Source of the DNA: Bog-473 sp963753115
Lineage (GTDB): Bacteria > Actinomycetota > Acidimicrobiia > Acidimicrobiales > RAAP-2
Direction of reading: 5' to 3'
Assembly: GCA_963753115.1 (NCBI GenBank)
Contig: CAVWBB010000021.1
Coordinates: 186,001 to 250,000 of the forward strand
DNA length: 64,000 nucleotides
Shown here: one piece after another, positions 45,517 to 53,855 of the stretch
Numbering within the stretch: position 1 is the first letter of the stretch
Layout: each line of letters opens with the position of its first letter
Position numbers and translations under genes: made by a program
Notes under the pieces: model-generated
Told to the model about the DNA's origin: nothing
Databases searched by the model: none
What the model saw: the letters and a program-made list of their open reading frames with translations, nothing else

Positions 45517-46254
45517 TCAGTCCTCGACCCGCGTCCACGCAGGGTTCGACCGACCGCTCCAGTAGGCGACCGCACCCACGACGACGACCACGCCCAAAGC
45601 GATCGTCAACGGGAGCGCGACGTGCACATGCAGCACGAGTGCCGCGCCGATCAGCGCCCCGATGAACATGGCGGCGACGGACAGGAGACGCCGGCCTGAC
45701 TTCGAACCCTTTCCTCCGCCGAGCGCGCTGTCTGCGCCGATTCCGGTCACCGTCAGCGTGAGCACGGTGGTCGTCAGGTCGGGGACGGCCAGCTTGCGCA
45801 CGCTCGAGTTCTGCACGCCCATGGCCAGGCTGAGCGCGACGATGAGCGAATAGCGGACAGCGGGGCCGAAGGGATGCGATCCGGCGAACGCCAGGATGAC
45901 CGAGATCCCCAAGAAGAGCGCCTGGGCGACAGTGGCCACCGCAAGGTGCTGGCCACGGTGGTGGCCGAACCGGGCCACGATCCGGCCCCCGAAGACAGAC
46001 CCGATCCCGAACGCCACGAGCGCCACGAGGGACGCGGCGATGGAGAAGCCCTGTGCTCCCGCCACGGCAAAGCCGAGGAAGACCACGTTCCCCGTCATGT
46101 TGGCGACGAACACATGGCCCAGCAGGAGGTAGCTGAACGAGTCGACGAGCCCGGTGACCAGGGTCATGGCGATCAACAGCGGGGGCAAGGGGCCGAACCC
46201 GTCCGCCCGGTTGGGGGCCAACGTCCCGCGGACCTCGGCGAGAAAGGTGTTCAT
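45517..46254 (-). CDS. DUF1275 family membrane protein (YoaK-like)
   Basis: 245 residues with six or seven helices. Family features are TLVTGLVDSFSYLLLGHVFVANMTGNVVFLGF near the N-terminus, GGRIVARFG and the MGVQNSSVRKL segment followed by DLTTTVLTLTVTG. DUF1275 proteins are inner-membrane proteins of unknown transport-like role. The ATG at 46252-46254 has AGGAGC-like sequence upstream. It is followed after 186 bases by the alpha/beta hydrolase and preceded after 53 bases by the SDR gene, all on the minus strand. Confidence 0.88.
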   Translation of the reverse strand: MNTFLAEVRGTLAPNRADGFGPLPPLLIAMTLVTGLVDSFSYLLLGHVFVANMTGNVVFLGFAVAGAQGFSIAASLVALVAFGIGSVFGGRIVARFGHHRGQHLAVATVAQALFLGISVILAFAGSHPFGPAVRYSLIVALSLAMGVQNSSVRKLAVPDLTTTVLTLTVTGIGADSALGGGKGSKSGRRLLSVAAMFIGALIGAALVLHVHVALPLTIALGVVVVVGAVAYWSGRSNPAWTRVED

Positions 46255-46307
46255 GTCAAGGTTGCTCCTCTCTGGGTTGCGGTGCCGGGAGGAGGCGCGA
46301 CGCCAGG

Positions 46308-47093
46308 TCAGAGGGTCTTGATGAGCCCTCCGTCAATGGTGAAGTCGGCTCCGGTGATGTTCGCGGCACGGGCACTGGCGAGGAACACGATGAGGTCCGC
46401 CACCTCTTGGGGAGTGGTGAAGCGCCCGGTGGCCGAATCGGAAGCAGCGCTCTTGGCGACGTCCTCCGCGTTCCCGCCCGTGGCGCGGGCCACCGTCTGT
46501 GCGACGCCGTCTTCGCCGAGCCAGAGCGCCGTGGCGACGGGCCCCGGGCTCACCGTGTTGACCCGTATCCCGTGGGAGGCCACTTCTTTGGACAACGACT
46601 TCGAGAAGTTCGCCACGGCTGCCTTGGCCGCGCTGTAATCGAGGACGGCGGGGTCCGGAAGGAAGGCGTTGACCGAGCTCGTGGTGACGATGGAACCGGC
46701 ACCGGCCTCCAGCATGGACGGCAGGACGGCGCGCGTCGCCCGCACGGTCGCCATCAGGTTGAGGTTCACGGATGCGGCCCAGTCCTCGTCGGTGATGCTG
46801 AGGAAGCCGTCGAGGCGTGTCCGCGCCGCTCCGACGTTGTTGACGAGGACGTCGATCCGGCCGTGGGCGAGCGCCGCGGCGGCGAGGTCGGCCGGAGCGG
46901 ACGGCGAGCCGAGGTCGACCGCGACGAACTCGGCCGATGCCGCCTTGACGAGAGCATCGAGTTCGGCGGAGCTCGTGCGCGCCCCGGCCACGACGTGCAC
47001 GCCCTCCGCGGTCAGTGCCTGCGTGACCGCAAGGCCGATGCCGCGGCTGGCGCCGGTCACCACGGCTACCTTGCCTTCGAGTCCGAGCTGCAC
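46308..47093 (-). CDS. Short-chain dehydrogenase/reductase
   Basis: 261 residues, classical SDR. The cofactor motif is VVTGASRGIGLAV, NNVGAARTRLDG is the NNAG-type element, the catalytic Ser is in SIVTTSSVNAFL and the YxxxK pair in LDYSAAKAAV. The C-terminal GADFTIDGGLIK is the usual SDR ending. The GTG at 47091-47093 follows AAGGAG. It is divergent from the F420-type oxidoreductase with 84 bases between starts. Substrate unknown; the pairing of an SDR with a luciferase-like reductase suggests a shared small-molecule pathway, which is inference. Confidence 0.92.
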   Translation of the reverse strand: MQLGLEGKVAVVTGASRGIGLAVTQALTAEGVHVVAGARTSSAELDALVKAASAEFVAVDLGSPSAPADLAAAALAHGRIDVLVNNVGAARTRLDGFLSITDEDWAASVNLNLMATVRATRAVLPSMLEAGAGSIVTTSSVNAFLPDPAVLDYSAAKAAVANFSKSLSKEVASHGIRVNTVSPGPVATALWLGEDGVAQTVARATGGNAEDVAKSAASDSATGRFTTPQEVADLIVFLASARAANITGADFTIDGGLIKTL

Positions 47094-47177
47094 GGCACAC
47101 TCCTTCGAAATCGAGACGCGACGCAGCTTAGGGCTGCAACTCCAAAACGTGCGCCCCGAAACAGTAGGGTCACGGCC

Positions 47178-48095
47178 ATGAACTACTCGGTGACGTACCC
47201 GATGACGACGCACCCGTATAACCCCGAGCTGGTGAACAAGGCCGCGCTCACCGAGTTCTGCCAGGTGGCCGAAGCGGCTGGATTCTCCGGCATCGGCTTC
47301 ACCGATCACCCCGCCCCGAGCGAGAAGTGGTTGAAGGCCGGAGGTCACGACGCCCTCGATCCGTTCACCGCCCTGGCCTTCTGCGCCGCCGTCACCGACC
47401 GGATGCGCCTGATCCCCAACATCGTCGTGCTGCCCTACCGCAACCCCTTCGTGGTGGCGAAGATGGTCGCCACGTTGGACGTGCTCTCGGGCGGCCGTTT
47501 CACCCTGGCTGTCGCCACCGGCTACATGCGCGGCGAGTACCTGGCGCTCGGCGTCGAATTCGAAGAACGCAATGCGCTGTTCGACGAGGCAATCGAGGTG
47601 CTCCGGGGCGTGTGGAGCGAGGACGAGTTCGCCTTCCAGGGGACGACGTTCACGGCCAAGGGCCAGTCGGCCAACCCGAAGCCCTCGCCGCACCCGCCCA
47701 TCTGGATCGGGGGGAACAGCCGCCTCTCACGTCGGCGGGTGGCCCGCTACGCCGACGGCTGGAGCCCCTTTCCGGCGCCTCGGGTCCTGGCCACCACCGC
47801 CAAGACGCGCCCCCTCGAGTCCCTGGACGATCTCCGTCCGATGCTCGATGAGCTCTGGCAGTTCATGGAGGAGGCTGGCCGTGACCCCGCCAGTATCGAC
47901 GTCGCGTTCGGCTCCAGTGCCGGCGGCGATCCGGGCGGCGACGCATTCAACCCCGACGCCCACCTGGCGGCCATGGACGAGCTGGCGGCCCTGGGCATCA
48001 CCTGGTGCGGCGTGGGCGTGCCGGGCGATTCCCTGGCCCACGCCCTCGAGACCCTCGAGCGCTTCGGCAAGTCCGTCATCGCCACGCAGACCTAG
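47178..48095 (+). CDS. LLM-class F420-dependent oxidoreductase
   Basis: 305 residues. Typical are CQVAEAAGFSGIGFTDHPAP, TDRMRLIPNIVVLPYRNPFVVAKMVATLDVLSGGRFTLAVATGY, EFEERNALFDEAIEVLRGVW, PHPPIWIGGNSRLSRRRVARYADGWSPF and a C-terminal SLAHALETLERFG. The TIM-barrel family binds F420 or FMN. ATG at 47178 begins MNYSVTYPM; a long upstream open frame is antisense to the SDR and was ignored. The second such enzyme in the window (the other is at 6533), consistent with an F420-producing actinobacterium. Confidence 0.88.
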   Translation: MNYSVTYPMTTHPYNPELVNKAALTEFCQVAEAAGFSGIGFTDHPAPSEKWLKAGGHDALDPFTALAFCAAVTDRMRLIPNIVVLPYRNPFVVAKMVATLDVLSGGRFTLAVATGYMRGEYLALGVEFEERNALFDEAIEVLRGVWSEDEFAFQGTTFTAKGQSANPKPSPHPPIWIGGNSRLSRRRVARYADGWSPFPAPRVLATTAKTRPLESLDDLRPMLDELWQFMEEAGRDPASIDVAFGSSAGGDPGGDAFNPDAHLAAMDELAALGITWCGVGVPGDSLAHALETLERFGKSVIATQT

Positions 48096-48199
48096 TCCTC
48101 GCCCGCCCCGCCCGCGCCCAGCCCCCGGCTCGACCCCGAGCCCCGGCGCCGCCCCGGGTCCTATATTGACCCTCGTCCTTCGTGACGAAAGGGGAACGA

Positions 48200-48940
48200 A
48201 TGCGTGACCGTACATTCGAGCGCATCGGTGCGCTGAGCGGCCTGGCGTTCGTGGTGCTGGCCGCACTCTCCGGTTTCATCTACCCCCAGCAGCCCCGCGT
48301 CGATTCGAGTCCGGCCAAGACGCTCGCCTGGGTCCACGATCATCACGCCGCGCTCCAAGCGGGCATGATCTTCGACTTCTTCGCCGCCGGCGCGCTGCTC
48401 TGGTTCGTGGGCTATCTGCATCGCGTGCTCCGCCGCGCCGAGGGCGACGTCGAGTCGCTGTCGCCGATCGTGTTCGGCGCCGGCATCGGTGTCGCGATCA
48501 CCACGGCCATGGCAGCCCTCCCGACCGTCCTTCTCGCGTTCATGGACGCACAGCCGGGCGGCGTGAACGATCCGTCTCTGGTGCGCGCGCTCGGCGACCT
48601 GAACACCATCTTCTTCTCTGCCACGTCCATCATGACGGGGGTCTTCCTGGCCGCCCTCGGGTGGGCGATGCTGCGCGGCCAGCTCGGGATGCGGTGGCTC
48701 GGCTGGGTCACCCTGGTGGTCGCCGCTTGCAACGCCATCGCCGTCTGGATCGGCGTCACGTTCAGCAGCTACCACGGCCACGCGTGGCTGATCATCGGTT
48801 GGGGCGCCTACGTCGGCTTCCTCATCGTGATGCTGATCGCCAGCGCCTCCATGCTCCGCCAGCCCCGCCCGACGCATATCGCAGCGACCCTCACGCCCAC
48901 CTCCCCGGCCGAACCCCCCGTCACAGCCTCCGCCCCGTAG
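48200..48940 (+). CDS. Membrane protein of unknown function, DUF4386-like
   Basis: 246 residues with six or seven hydrophobic segments: IGALSGLAFVVLAALSGFIY, GMIFDFFAAGALLWFVGYLHRV, VFGAGIGVAITTAMAALP, IFFSATSIMTGVFLAALGWAML, WLGWVTLVVAACNAIAVWIGV and WGAYVGFLIVMLIASASML. The N-terminal RIGALSGLAFVVL and mid-region DLNTIFF recall DUF4386-type proteins. The ATG at 48200 follows AAAGGGGAA; a GTG at 48182 is an alternative. Function unknown. Confidence 0.7.
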   Translation: MRDRTFERIGALSGLAFVVLAALSGFIYPQQPRVDSSPAKTLAWVHDHHAALQAGMIFDFFAAGALLWFVGYLHRVLRRAEGDVESLSPIVFGAGIGVAITTAMAALPTVLLAFMDAQPGGVNDPSLVRALGDLNTIFFSATSIMTGVFLAALGWAMLRGQLGMRWLGWVTLVVAACNAIAVWIGVTFSSYHGHAWLIIGWGAYVGFLIVMLIASASMLRQPRPTHIAATLTPTSPAEPPVTASAP

Positions 48941-48984
48941 CGTCCGCGCTGCACTTCGCCCTTTGCCGCGGACCGTTCGTCCGT

Positions 48985-50244
48985 ATGGCAACCGCCGCCC
49001 GCCGCCCTGATCCGGCCCGCACCGGCGGCCTCACGTCGACCCGCCGGGCCGCCCCGACGACGCGCAAGACTCGGCCCCTCAGTCGGGACTACGGCAACGA
49101 CTCCCGCTCAGGGGAATTGGCGGAGAGCATCGGGCGGCATCAGCGGGTCATCTCGGAGCACGAAGGCGCCATGCTGCGCGACATCGCCGAGTTCGACCAG
49201 AAGGAGGCCTGGCGTGGCGACGGCTCGCTGTCCATGCGCGACTGGCTGATCGCTCATTGCCACGTCAGCCGTGCCCGCGCCCGCACCCTGGTCGATGGTG
49301 CCACCAAGGTGAAGGATCTCCCGGCCCTCTCGGGCGCGTTGGCGGACGGGCGCCTCACGCTCGATGTGTTCGCCCCGCTCGCCGCCGTGGCCACGCCCGA
49401 CACCGACGCCGACCTCGCCCGTCTGTCTGAGCACTGGACGCCCAAGCAGGCCCGGCAGCTGGTGGCCGAGGTCAAGGGATCGACGGATGCCGAGGCGGCC
49501 GCGCACGTGCAGCGTCGCTTCGTCCGCTTCGACGACGAGCGCCGCCTGGTCTGGGCCCAGCTCACCGGCGACGCCTACGCCCTGGTGAAGTCCGCGCTCC
49601 TGGGCCGGGCCCGCCGCCACGACCATCCGAGTGCGAACGACCCCGATTACGTGCCTTTCGAGAGCCGTTGCGCCGACGCCCTTCTGGACATCTGCATCGA
49701 ACAGGGCCGAGGCAAGCGCCCGCCCCGCACCGGCACGACACCCGGTCCGGTCCACGGTGGCGGCCAGACGACGATGATCGTGCACACCGACCTCGACCGG
49801 CTCCTGTACGGCGACGGGTACGGCCACGCCTCCATCCAGGGGGTCGGTCCGATCTCCGCCGAGGTCGCACGACGGCTGGCCTGCAACGCCGACATCACGC
49901 TGTCGTTCGACGCAGCCGACGGCAGCAGCCTCGACCAGAAGAAGTTGCAGCGTGACCCGAGCGACGCGCAGCGGATCGCCATCGGGCGGCGGGACAACGG
50001 ATGCCGGTTCCCGGGCTGCGGCTGCCGCAACGTGACCGACGTGCATCACATCGTGTGGGCCTCGAAGCAGGGCCCGACCGTCATGTCGAACCTCCTCACG
50101 CTCTGCGTGGCGCACCACAGCCGGGTACATGAGCTCGGGTGGAAGATGGACGGCGACGCCCAATCGGAGGTTCGCTTCACCAGCCCACAAGGGAGGGTGT
50201 TCGTGTCAGCTCCCGCACCGGCCTGGCGCCCGCAGCGGAAATGA
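48985..50244 (+). CDS. DUF222/HNH endonuclease domain protein (13E12 repeat family)
   Basis: 419 residues. A DUF222-type helical domain (LAESIGRHQRVISEHEGAMLRDIAEF, WRGDGSLSMRDWLIAHCHVSRARARTLVDGATKV, LPALSGALADGRLT) occupies the first two thirds. The C-terminal HNH domain has the zinc-type Cys residues of NGCRFPGCGCRNVTDVHHI, VMSNLLTLCVAHHSRVHE. This is the actinobacterial 13E12 family, present in many diverged copies and often near repeats; nuclease activity is expected but the role is unknown. ATG 48985 was chosen over an open frame reaching back into the previous gene. Confidence 0.88.
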   Translation: MATAARRPDPARTGGLTSTRRAAPTTRKTRPLSRDYGNDSRSGELAESIGRHQRVISEHEGAMLRDIAEFDQKEAWRGDGSLSMRDWLIAHCHVSRARARTLVDGATKVKDLPALSGALADGRLTLDVFAPLAAVATPDTDADLARLSEHWTPKQARQLVAEVKGSTDAEAAAHVQRRFVRFDDERRLVWAQLTGDAYALVKSALLGRARRHDHPSANDPDYVPFESRCADALLDICIEQGRGKRPPRTGTTPGPVHGGGQTTMIVHTDLDRLLYGDGYGHASIQGVGPISAEVARRLACNADITLSFDAADGSSLDQKKLQRDPSDAQRIAIGRRDNGCRFPGCGCRNVTDVHHIVWASKQGPTVMSNLLTLCVAHHSRVHELGWKMDGDAQSEVRFTSPQGRVFVSAPAPAWRPQRK

Positions 50245-50339
50245 GTCGGCGCCCTCACGCTGTCTTCGATCTTCACGCGCCCGGGCGCCCGCGCGCGGCT
50301 GCGCGCCCGCGCGACTGCACTCCCTCGGCGCGTTCCTCC

Positions 50340-51374
50340 TCAGCCCTTGGTCGCCCGCACGATCTCGTCGGTGACCGCGTCGGGTTCTTCGAGGGGCAAC
50401 ATGTGCCCCCTGTTCTGCAGGGTGACGAGTCGCGCCCCTGGAACGGTCGCCACGATCTGATCCGCCTTCACGGGCAGGGTCAGGGCGTCGCGTGTGCCCA
50501 CCATGACCGTCGTCGGCACATCGATCGTCGCCACGCCCTCCAAGAGATTCATCGTCGCCAGCGACCGCAGGAAGTCGCCCCGCACTGTCCGGTGGCAGCC
50601 CCCGAAGAGGTCGCGGGTCAGATCCATGTGGGCCCGCACCGGGCTGTCGCCAAAGGCGAAGCGCACGAAGACGTGGCCGCCCCTGGCCCGCATTGCCCGG
50701 GTGACCACCGGCGAGGACACCATGGCGCCCGCGACCCGTGCCCCTTGGGCTGAGCGGTCGCCCAGGCTCGTCGCGGCGGTCGACACCAGTACCGTCGCCC
50801 TGGCCCGTTCCTTGAGCACGTCGGGGCGGTGCGTGGCCAGCGACATGATCGTCATGCCGCCCATGGAGTGGCCGGCCAACACGGCGTCATGCACGTCGGT
50901 GGCCTCGAGCACATCCGCGAAGTCATGCGCCAGCGTCTCGATCTCCAGCGGCGCAGTGCCCCGGGTGCTCGCCCCGTGCCCTCGCTGGTCATAGAGCACG
51001 ACCCGGGCGCCTTGCTCGCGGAGCCGGCGCGCCACGGGAAGCCAAATCTCGTGGCTGCAGCCCCAGCAGTGGGGGAGCACCACGACCGGCGCATCGGGGC
51101 CGCTGCCCGGAAGGTCCCACACGGCCAGCTGCGCGCCGTCCGGGGTCTGCACGATCTGGTGCTCCGGACGGCTCACGCCCTCGCCCCACCCGAGCGAAAC
51201 GCTCCCGTCGCTCGGCCCGGCATCGCCGACCCCCTCCGCGGCAAGACGCTTGTACGCCGCCCCCGCGGCGCCGGCCGCAGCCAGGGCCGCACCGACGAGC
51301 AGCAGGCGGCGGGACCGGGAGCGACGGCCGCCACCCGATGCCGAGTTCGAGGAGGGTGGGGGGAGCGACGTCAT
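50340..51374 (-). CDS. Exported or membrane-anchored alpha/beta hydrolase
   Basis: 344 residues. An Arg-rich start and helix SRRLLLVGAALAAAGAAGAAY form a signal anchor or Tat-like leader. The alpha/beta hydrolase core has VVVLPHCWGCSHEIWLPVARRL, YDQRGHGAST, the nucleophile in GHSMGGMTIM, the acid region VMVGTRDALTLP and the His in LQNRGHMLPLEEPD. ATG at 51372-51374; the open frame continues upstream antisense to the AurF gene but has no support. Divergent from the AurF/TetR operon, with a G-quadruplex-type repeat in its presumed 5' leader. Confidence 0.88.
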   Translation of the reverse strand: MTSLPPPSSNSASGGGRRSRSRRLLLVGAALAAAGAAGAAYKRLAAEGVGDAGPSDGSVSLGWGEGVSRPEHQIVQTPDGAQLAVWDLPGSGPDAPVVVLPHCWGCSHEIWLPVARRLREQGARVVLYDQRGHGASTRGTAPLEIETLAHDFADVLEATDVHDAVLAGHSMGGMTIMSLATHRPDVLKERARATVLVSTAATSLGDRSAQGARVAGAMVSSPVVTRAMRARGGHVFVRFAFGDSPVRAHMDLTRDLFGGCHRTVRGDFLRSLATMNLLEGVATIDVPTTVMVGTRDALTLPVKADQIVATVPGARLVTLQNRGHMLPLEEPDAVTDEIVRATKG

Positions 51375-51420
51375 GCCACCCGAGCGTATGTGCCGCGGTT
51401 GCGGCCAGGGCGATCCCACC

Positions 51421-51450
51421 ACCCCAACCCCAACCCAAACCCCAACCCGG
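51421..51450 (-). repeat. CCCCAA tandem repeat, G-quadruplex motif on minus strand
   Basis: Runs of three or four C separated by AA or AAA give, on the minus strand, five G runs with TT or TTT loops, a perfect quadruplex pattern resembling telomeric repeats. It lies 47 bases upstream of the hydrolase start, in the region that would be its mRNA leader. Confidence 0.7.
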
Positions 51451-51466
51451 ATCGGAGGAAATAGGG

Positions 51467-51479
51467 ATTTCAGCGAAAT
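51467..51479. promoter_or_regulatory. Inverted repeat in the AurF promoter region
   Basis: ATTTC AGC GAAAT is a perfect 5-3-5 inverted repeat. It is followed by CTTA GATTCA TAAG (51481-51494) with a possible -10 (TAGATT). The block is AT-rich in a GC-rich setting and lies just before the diiron gene, so it is a good candidate operator for the downstream TetR. Confidence 0.45.
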
Positions 51480-51503
51480 GCTTAGATTCATAAGAATGCG
51501 GGC

Positions 51504-52466
51504 ATGGTTGCGGCCATGGACACAGCCACGACGACGACCCGCACCGTCGATCAGCGCATCGAGCGCCTCTCGACCGCCTCCCTCAAGCGCATCTTGGAGC
51601 CCGACACGGACGTTCCCGGCGCCATCGGGGACGGCCAGGTCCTCCCCGACGAGCTCGTCACCCTGGCCAACGTCCCGGAACTCTGGAACAAGCTCACCGA
51701 GGAGCAGAAGCGCACCCTGGCCCGAGAGGAGTTCGCATCCATCGTGGACACCGGCGTCCGCTTCGAGTCGGTCCTGATGGCTGGATTCAGCCTCGACATC
51801 CTCTCCCGCCCCGACCTCACCGACCCCCGGGTGACGTACCTGCTGCACGAGATGGGGGAGGAGACCCGCCACTCGCGCCTCTTCGTGCGGCTCCTCAGCC
51901 AAGTGAAGCCGAAGGCGAGGAACCCACTCGACAGCACCATCGGCCGCATCGCGCAGCGCGTGCTCATGCCGATCCTCACCGGCATGCCGTCGCTGTTCTG
52001 CCTGCTCGTCCTCAGCGGCGAGGAAGTCCCCGACCTCTTGCAGAAGCTGGCCAGTGAGCACCCCGACACCGACCCGATGATCAAGGCGGTCTCGAAGTAC
52101 CACCGCCAGGAGGAGGCCCGGCACCTCGCCTTCGGCCGCCTCCTCTTCCCCGAGCAGTGGGCCGCCGCCGGCCCGATCGAGCGCACCCTGGTGCGCTACC
52201 TCGGCTCCCGCATCGCCGTCGCGATGTTCGACACGATCGTCCACCCCGGCGTCTACGGCACCGTCGGCCTCCCGACCTGGGCCACGTGGCGCATCGTGAA
52301 CCGTTCCGCCGGACGCACGGCCATGCGCCACCGGGCGCTGCGCCCGCTGCTGACCCCGCTCGTCGAGGCGGGAGTCTTCCGTGGCGGTCGGATCCCAAAG
52401 GGTTGGCAGGTCGCCTGCGGCGTCGACCGCGCCGGTCGCGACGTTGCCCCGGCTGTGGCGGCCTGA
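51504..52466 (+). CDS. AurF-like diiron oxygenase
   Basis: 320 residues. The diiron ligand set typical of the AurF family (p-aminobenzoate N-oxygenase-like) is visible: REEFASIVDTGVRFESVLM, GEETRHSRLFVRLL, the VLSGEEVPDLLQ helix and RQEEARHLAFGRLLF. AurF relatives oxidise aromatic amines or other organic substrates with a carboxylate-bridged diiron site; many actinobacterial members are uncharacterised. ATG 51504 or the ATG at 51516 are both possible starts. The TetR gene begins five bases after the stop. Confidence 0.85.
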   Translation: MVAAMDTATTTTRTVDQRIERLSTASLKRILEPDTDVPGAIGDGQVLPDELVTLANVPELWNKLTEEQKRTLAREEFASIVDTGVRFESVLMAGFSLDILSRPDLTDPRVTYLLHEMGEETRHSRLFVRLLSQVKPKARNPLDSTIGRIAQRVLMPILTGMPSLFCLLVLSGEEVPDLLQKLASEHPDTDPMIKAVSKYHRQEEARHLAFGRLLFPEQWAAAGPIERTLVRYLGSRIAVAMFDTIVHPGVYGTVGLPTWATWRIVNRSAGRTAMRHRALRPLLTPLVEAGVFRGGRIPKGWQVACGVDRAGRDVAPAVAA

Positions 52467-52470
52467 CCGA

Positions 52471-53094
52471 GTGCCGCCCTCCCAAAGCAATCAGACCAAC
52501 CCGATCGCGGAGACGAAGGGCGATCGCACCCGCCAGTCCCTCCTCGAGTCGGCGGTCGTCCGCTTCGCCCGCGAGGGATATCGCGGCACGTCGGTCGCTG
52601 ACGTCTGCCGCGATGCGGGGCTCTCCACGACGGCGTCGTACCCGTACTTCGCCAACAAAGAGGCGCTGTTCATCGCTGCGGTCGACGAGGACGTCGCCGG
52701 GCTGATCGACGATGCCGTTTCGCTCGTCGTGATCGACGAGGACCCCGATCAGTGGGGCCGGGTCATCATGCGTGCCCTCGTGGCGCACGTCGATGCGCAC
52801 CCGCTGGCGGGCCGGATCTTGCGCGGGCTCGAGCCGGACTTCACCATGCGACTGCTCCACATCCCGGCGCTCCAGGAGTTGCGCAAGACCGTGACCGAGC
52901 TCATCCGGGCCCAGCAGATGGCCGGCGACGTGCGTCGGGACATCGAGCCGGGGCAGACCGCCAGCGGCATGGTCGTCATCGTGATCTCCCTCCTCATGGC
53001 CACCATGCAGACGGGGGCCGACACGGGGGAGTACGAGCTGGTGGCCTCGGACGTCGAGTCCGTGCTGCACGCGGCGACCCGACCCCCGAGCTGA
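52471..53094 (+). CDS. TetR family transcriptional regulator
   Basis: 207 residues. The helix-turn-helix is SLLESAVVRFAREGYRGTSVADVCRDAGLSTTASYPYFANKEALF. The ligand domain has a long helix pair (RRDIEPGQTASGMVVIVISLLMATMQ). GTG 52471 (VPPSQSNQTNP) was chosen because it comes just after the AurF stop, while the longer frame starts inside AurF. Likely controls the AurF operon and itself; the divergent hydrolase may also be under its control. Confidence 0.9.
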   Translation: MPPSQSNQTNPIAETKGDRTRQSLLESAVVRFAREGYRGTSVADVCRDAGLSTTASYPYFANKEALFIAAVDEDVAGLIDDAVSLVVIDEDPDQWGRVIMRALVAHVDAHPLAGRILRGLEPDFTMRLLHIPALQELRKTVTELIRAQQMAGDVRRDIEPGQTASGMVVIVISLLMATMQTGADTGEYELVASDVESVLHAATRPPS

Positions 53095-53130
53095 CCGATC
53101 ACGCCGATCACGCCGATCACGCCGATCACG
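53095..53130 (+). repeat. Four tandem copies of CCGATCACG
   Basis: A nine-base unit repeated exactly four times directly after the TetR stop, then a partial copy. It contains GATC. Unit length equals that of the repeat at 40455, although the sequence differs. Function unknown. Confidence 0.75.
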
Positions 53131-53160
53131 CCGACCGAATCCGAACCGAACTCGCCTCTC

Positions 53161-53771
53161 GTGCGTCTGAGAACCATGCGGCCCACGAGACCGATGCGGG
53201 CCGCCGGCATCGTCACTGCATCCGCGGCCCTCGGTTTGCTCTGCATAGGGGTGCCGGGGGTGCCGCGGGGGACGATGCGGCGGCGGGGGAGACCGCGGCG
53301 GCGGGGTCCGCGACGACCACCATCACCCGCTCCGCCCACGTCCCCTTCGAGAACTGCAGCGCGCAGCACATCGTCCTCAGCGTCACCATCCCGCGCCACG
53401 CTTTCACCCCGGCCGAGCCCGTGACCTACACGGTCCGGCTGCGCAACACGGGGAGCACGGCGTGCGGCGCCCGGCTCCAGCGACAGGCCCCGCCGTTCCG
53501 CCAGGCGCTGATCGTCGGCCCGTGCGGGTCCCTCTCGGCGACCGTCCGGAACGCCCGGGGCGTCGCCGTCTATCCCGGCCCCATCTACTACAACTGCCCG
53601 TTCCTGACGAGCTTCCAACTGGGCCCGCACGCCACCGCCCGCGCCACCGGCACCTGGACCCAGAGCGAGCTCCTGGGCCCCGGCGCCACCCCTCGGCACG
53701 CACCCCCGGGCACCTACCGGCTGGTGGTGGACAGGGCCGTCGCCGTCCCGGTCACCCTCGCCCCGGGCTGA
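53161..53771 (+). CDS. Secreted protein of unknown function, frame-broken
   Basis: About 203 residues. A signal peptide (MRAAGIVTASAALGLLCIGVPG) is in one frame from 53161 (GTG; ATG at 53176 is an alternative), and the mature part is in another after a one-base change near 53268 in a G-rich stretch. The mature domain has FENCSAQHIVLSVTIPRHAF, PVTYTVRLRNTGSTACG, a Cys pair around YYNCPF and PPGTYRLVVDRAVAVPVTL. It reads as an immunoglobulin-like beta-sandwich with likely disulfides. Exported; no role can be given. Confidence 0.6.
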
Positions 53772-53788
53772 ACCCGGACCAGCCTCGA

Positions 53789-53794
53789 TACAAT
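53789..53794 (+). promoter_or_regulatory. Probable -10 box for yebC-ruvCAB
   Basis: TACAAT in the AT-rich stretch CGATACAATCGAT, 62 bases before the yebC ATG. It matches the core of the rpsO promoter. A GAGGGGA ribosome-binding site precedes yebC. Confidence 0.5.
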
Positions 53795-53855
53795 CGATCC
53801 TCCCACCTGCCCCAGAGCAGCGGGGCACCACGGTGGAGAGAGGAACGAGGGGAAC

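Noticed and set aside
50340..52490. A 716-residue minus-strand hydrolase
   Set aside because: The first half is antisense to the AurF gene and has no domain; the hydrolase ATG at 51374 precedes its signal anchor.
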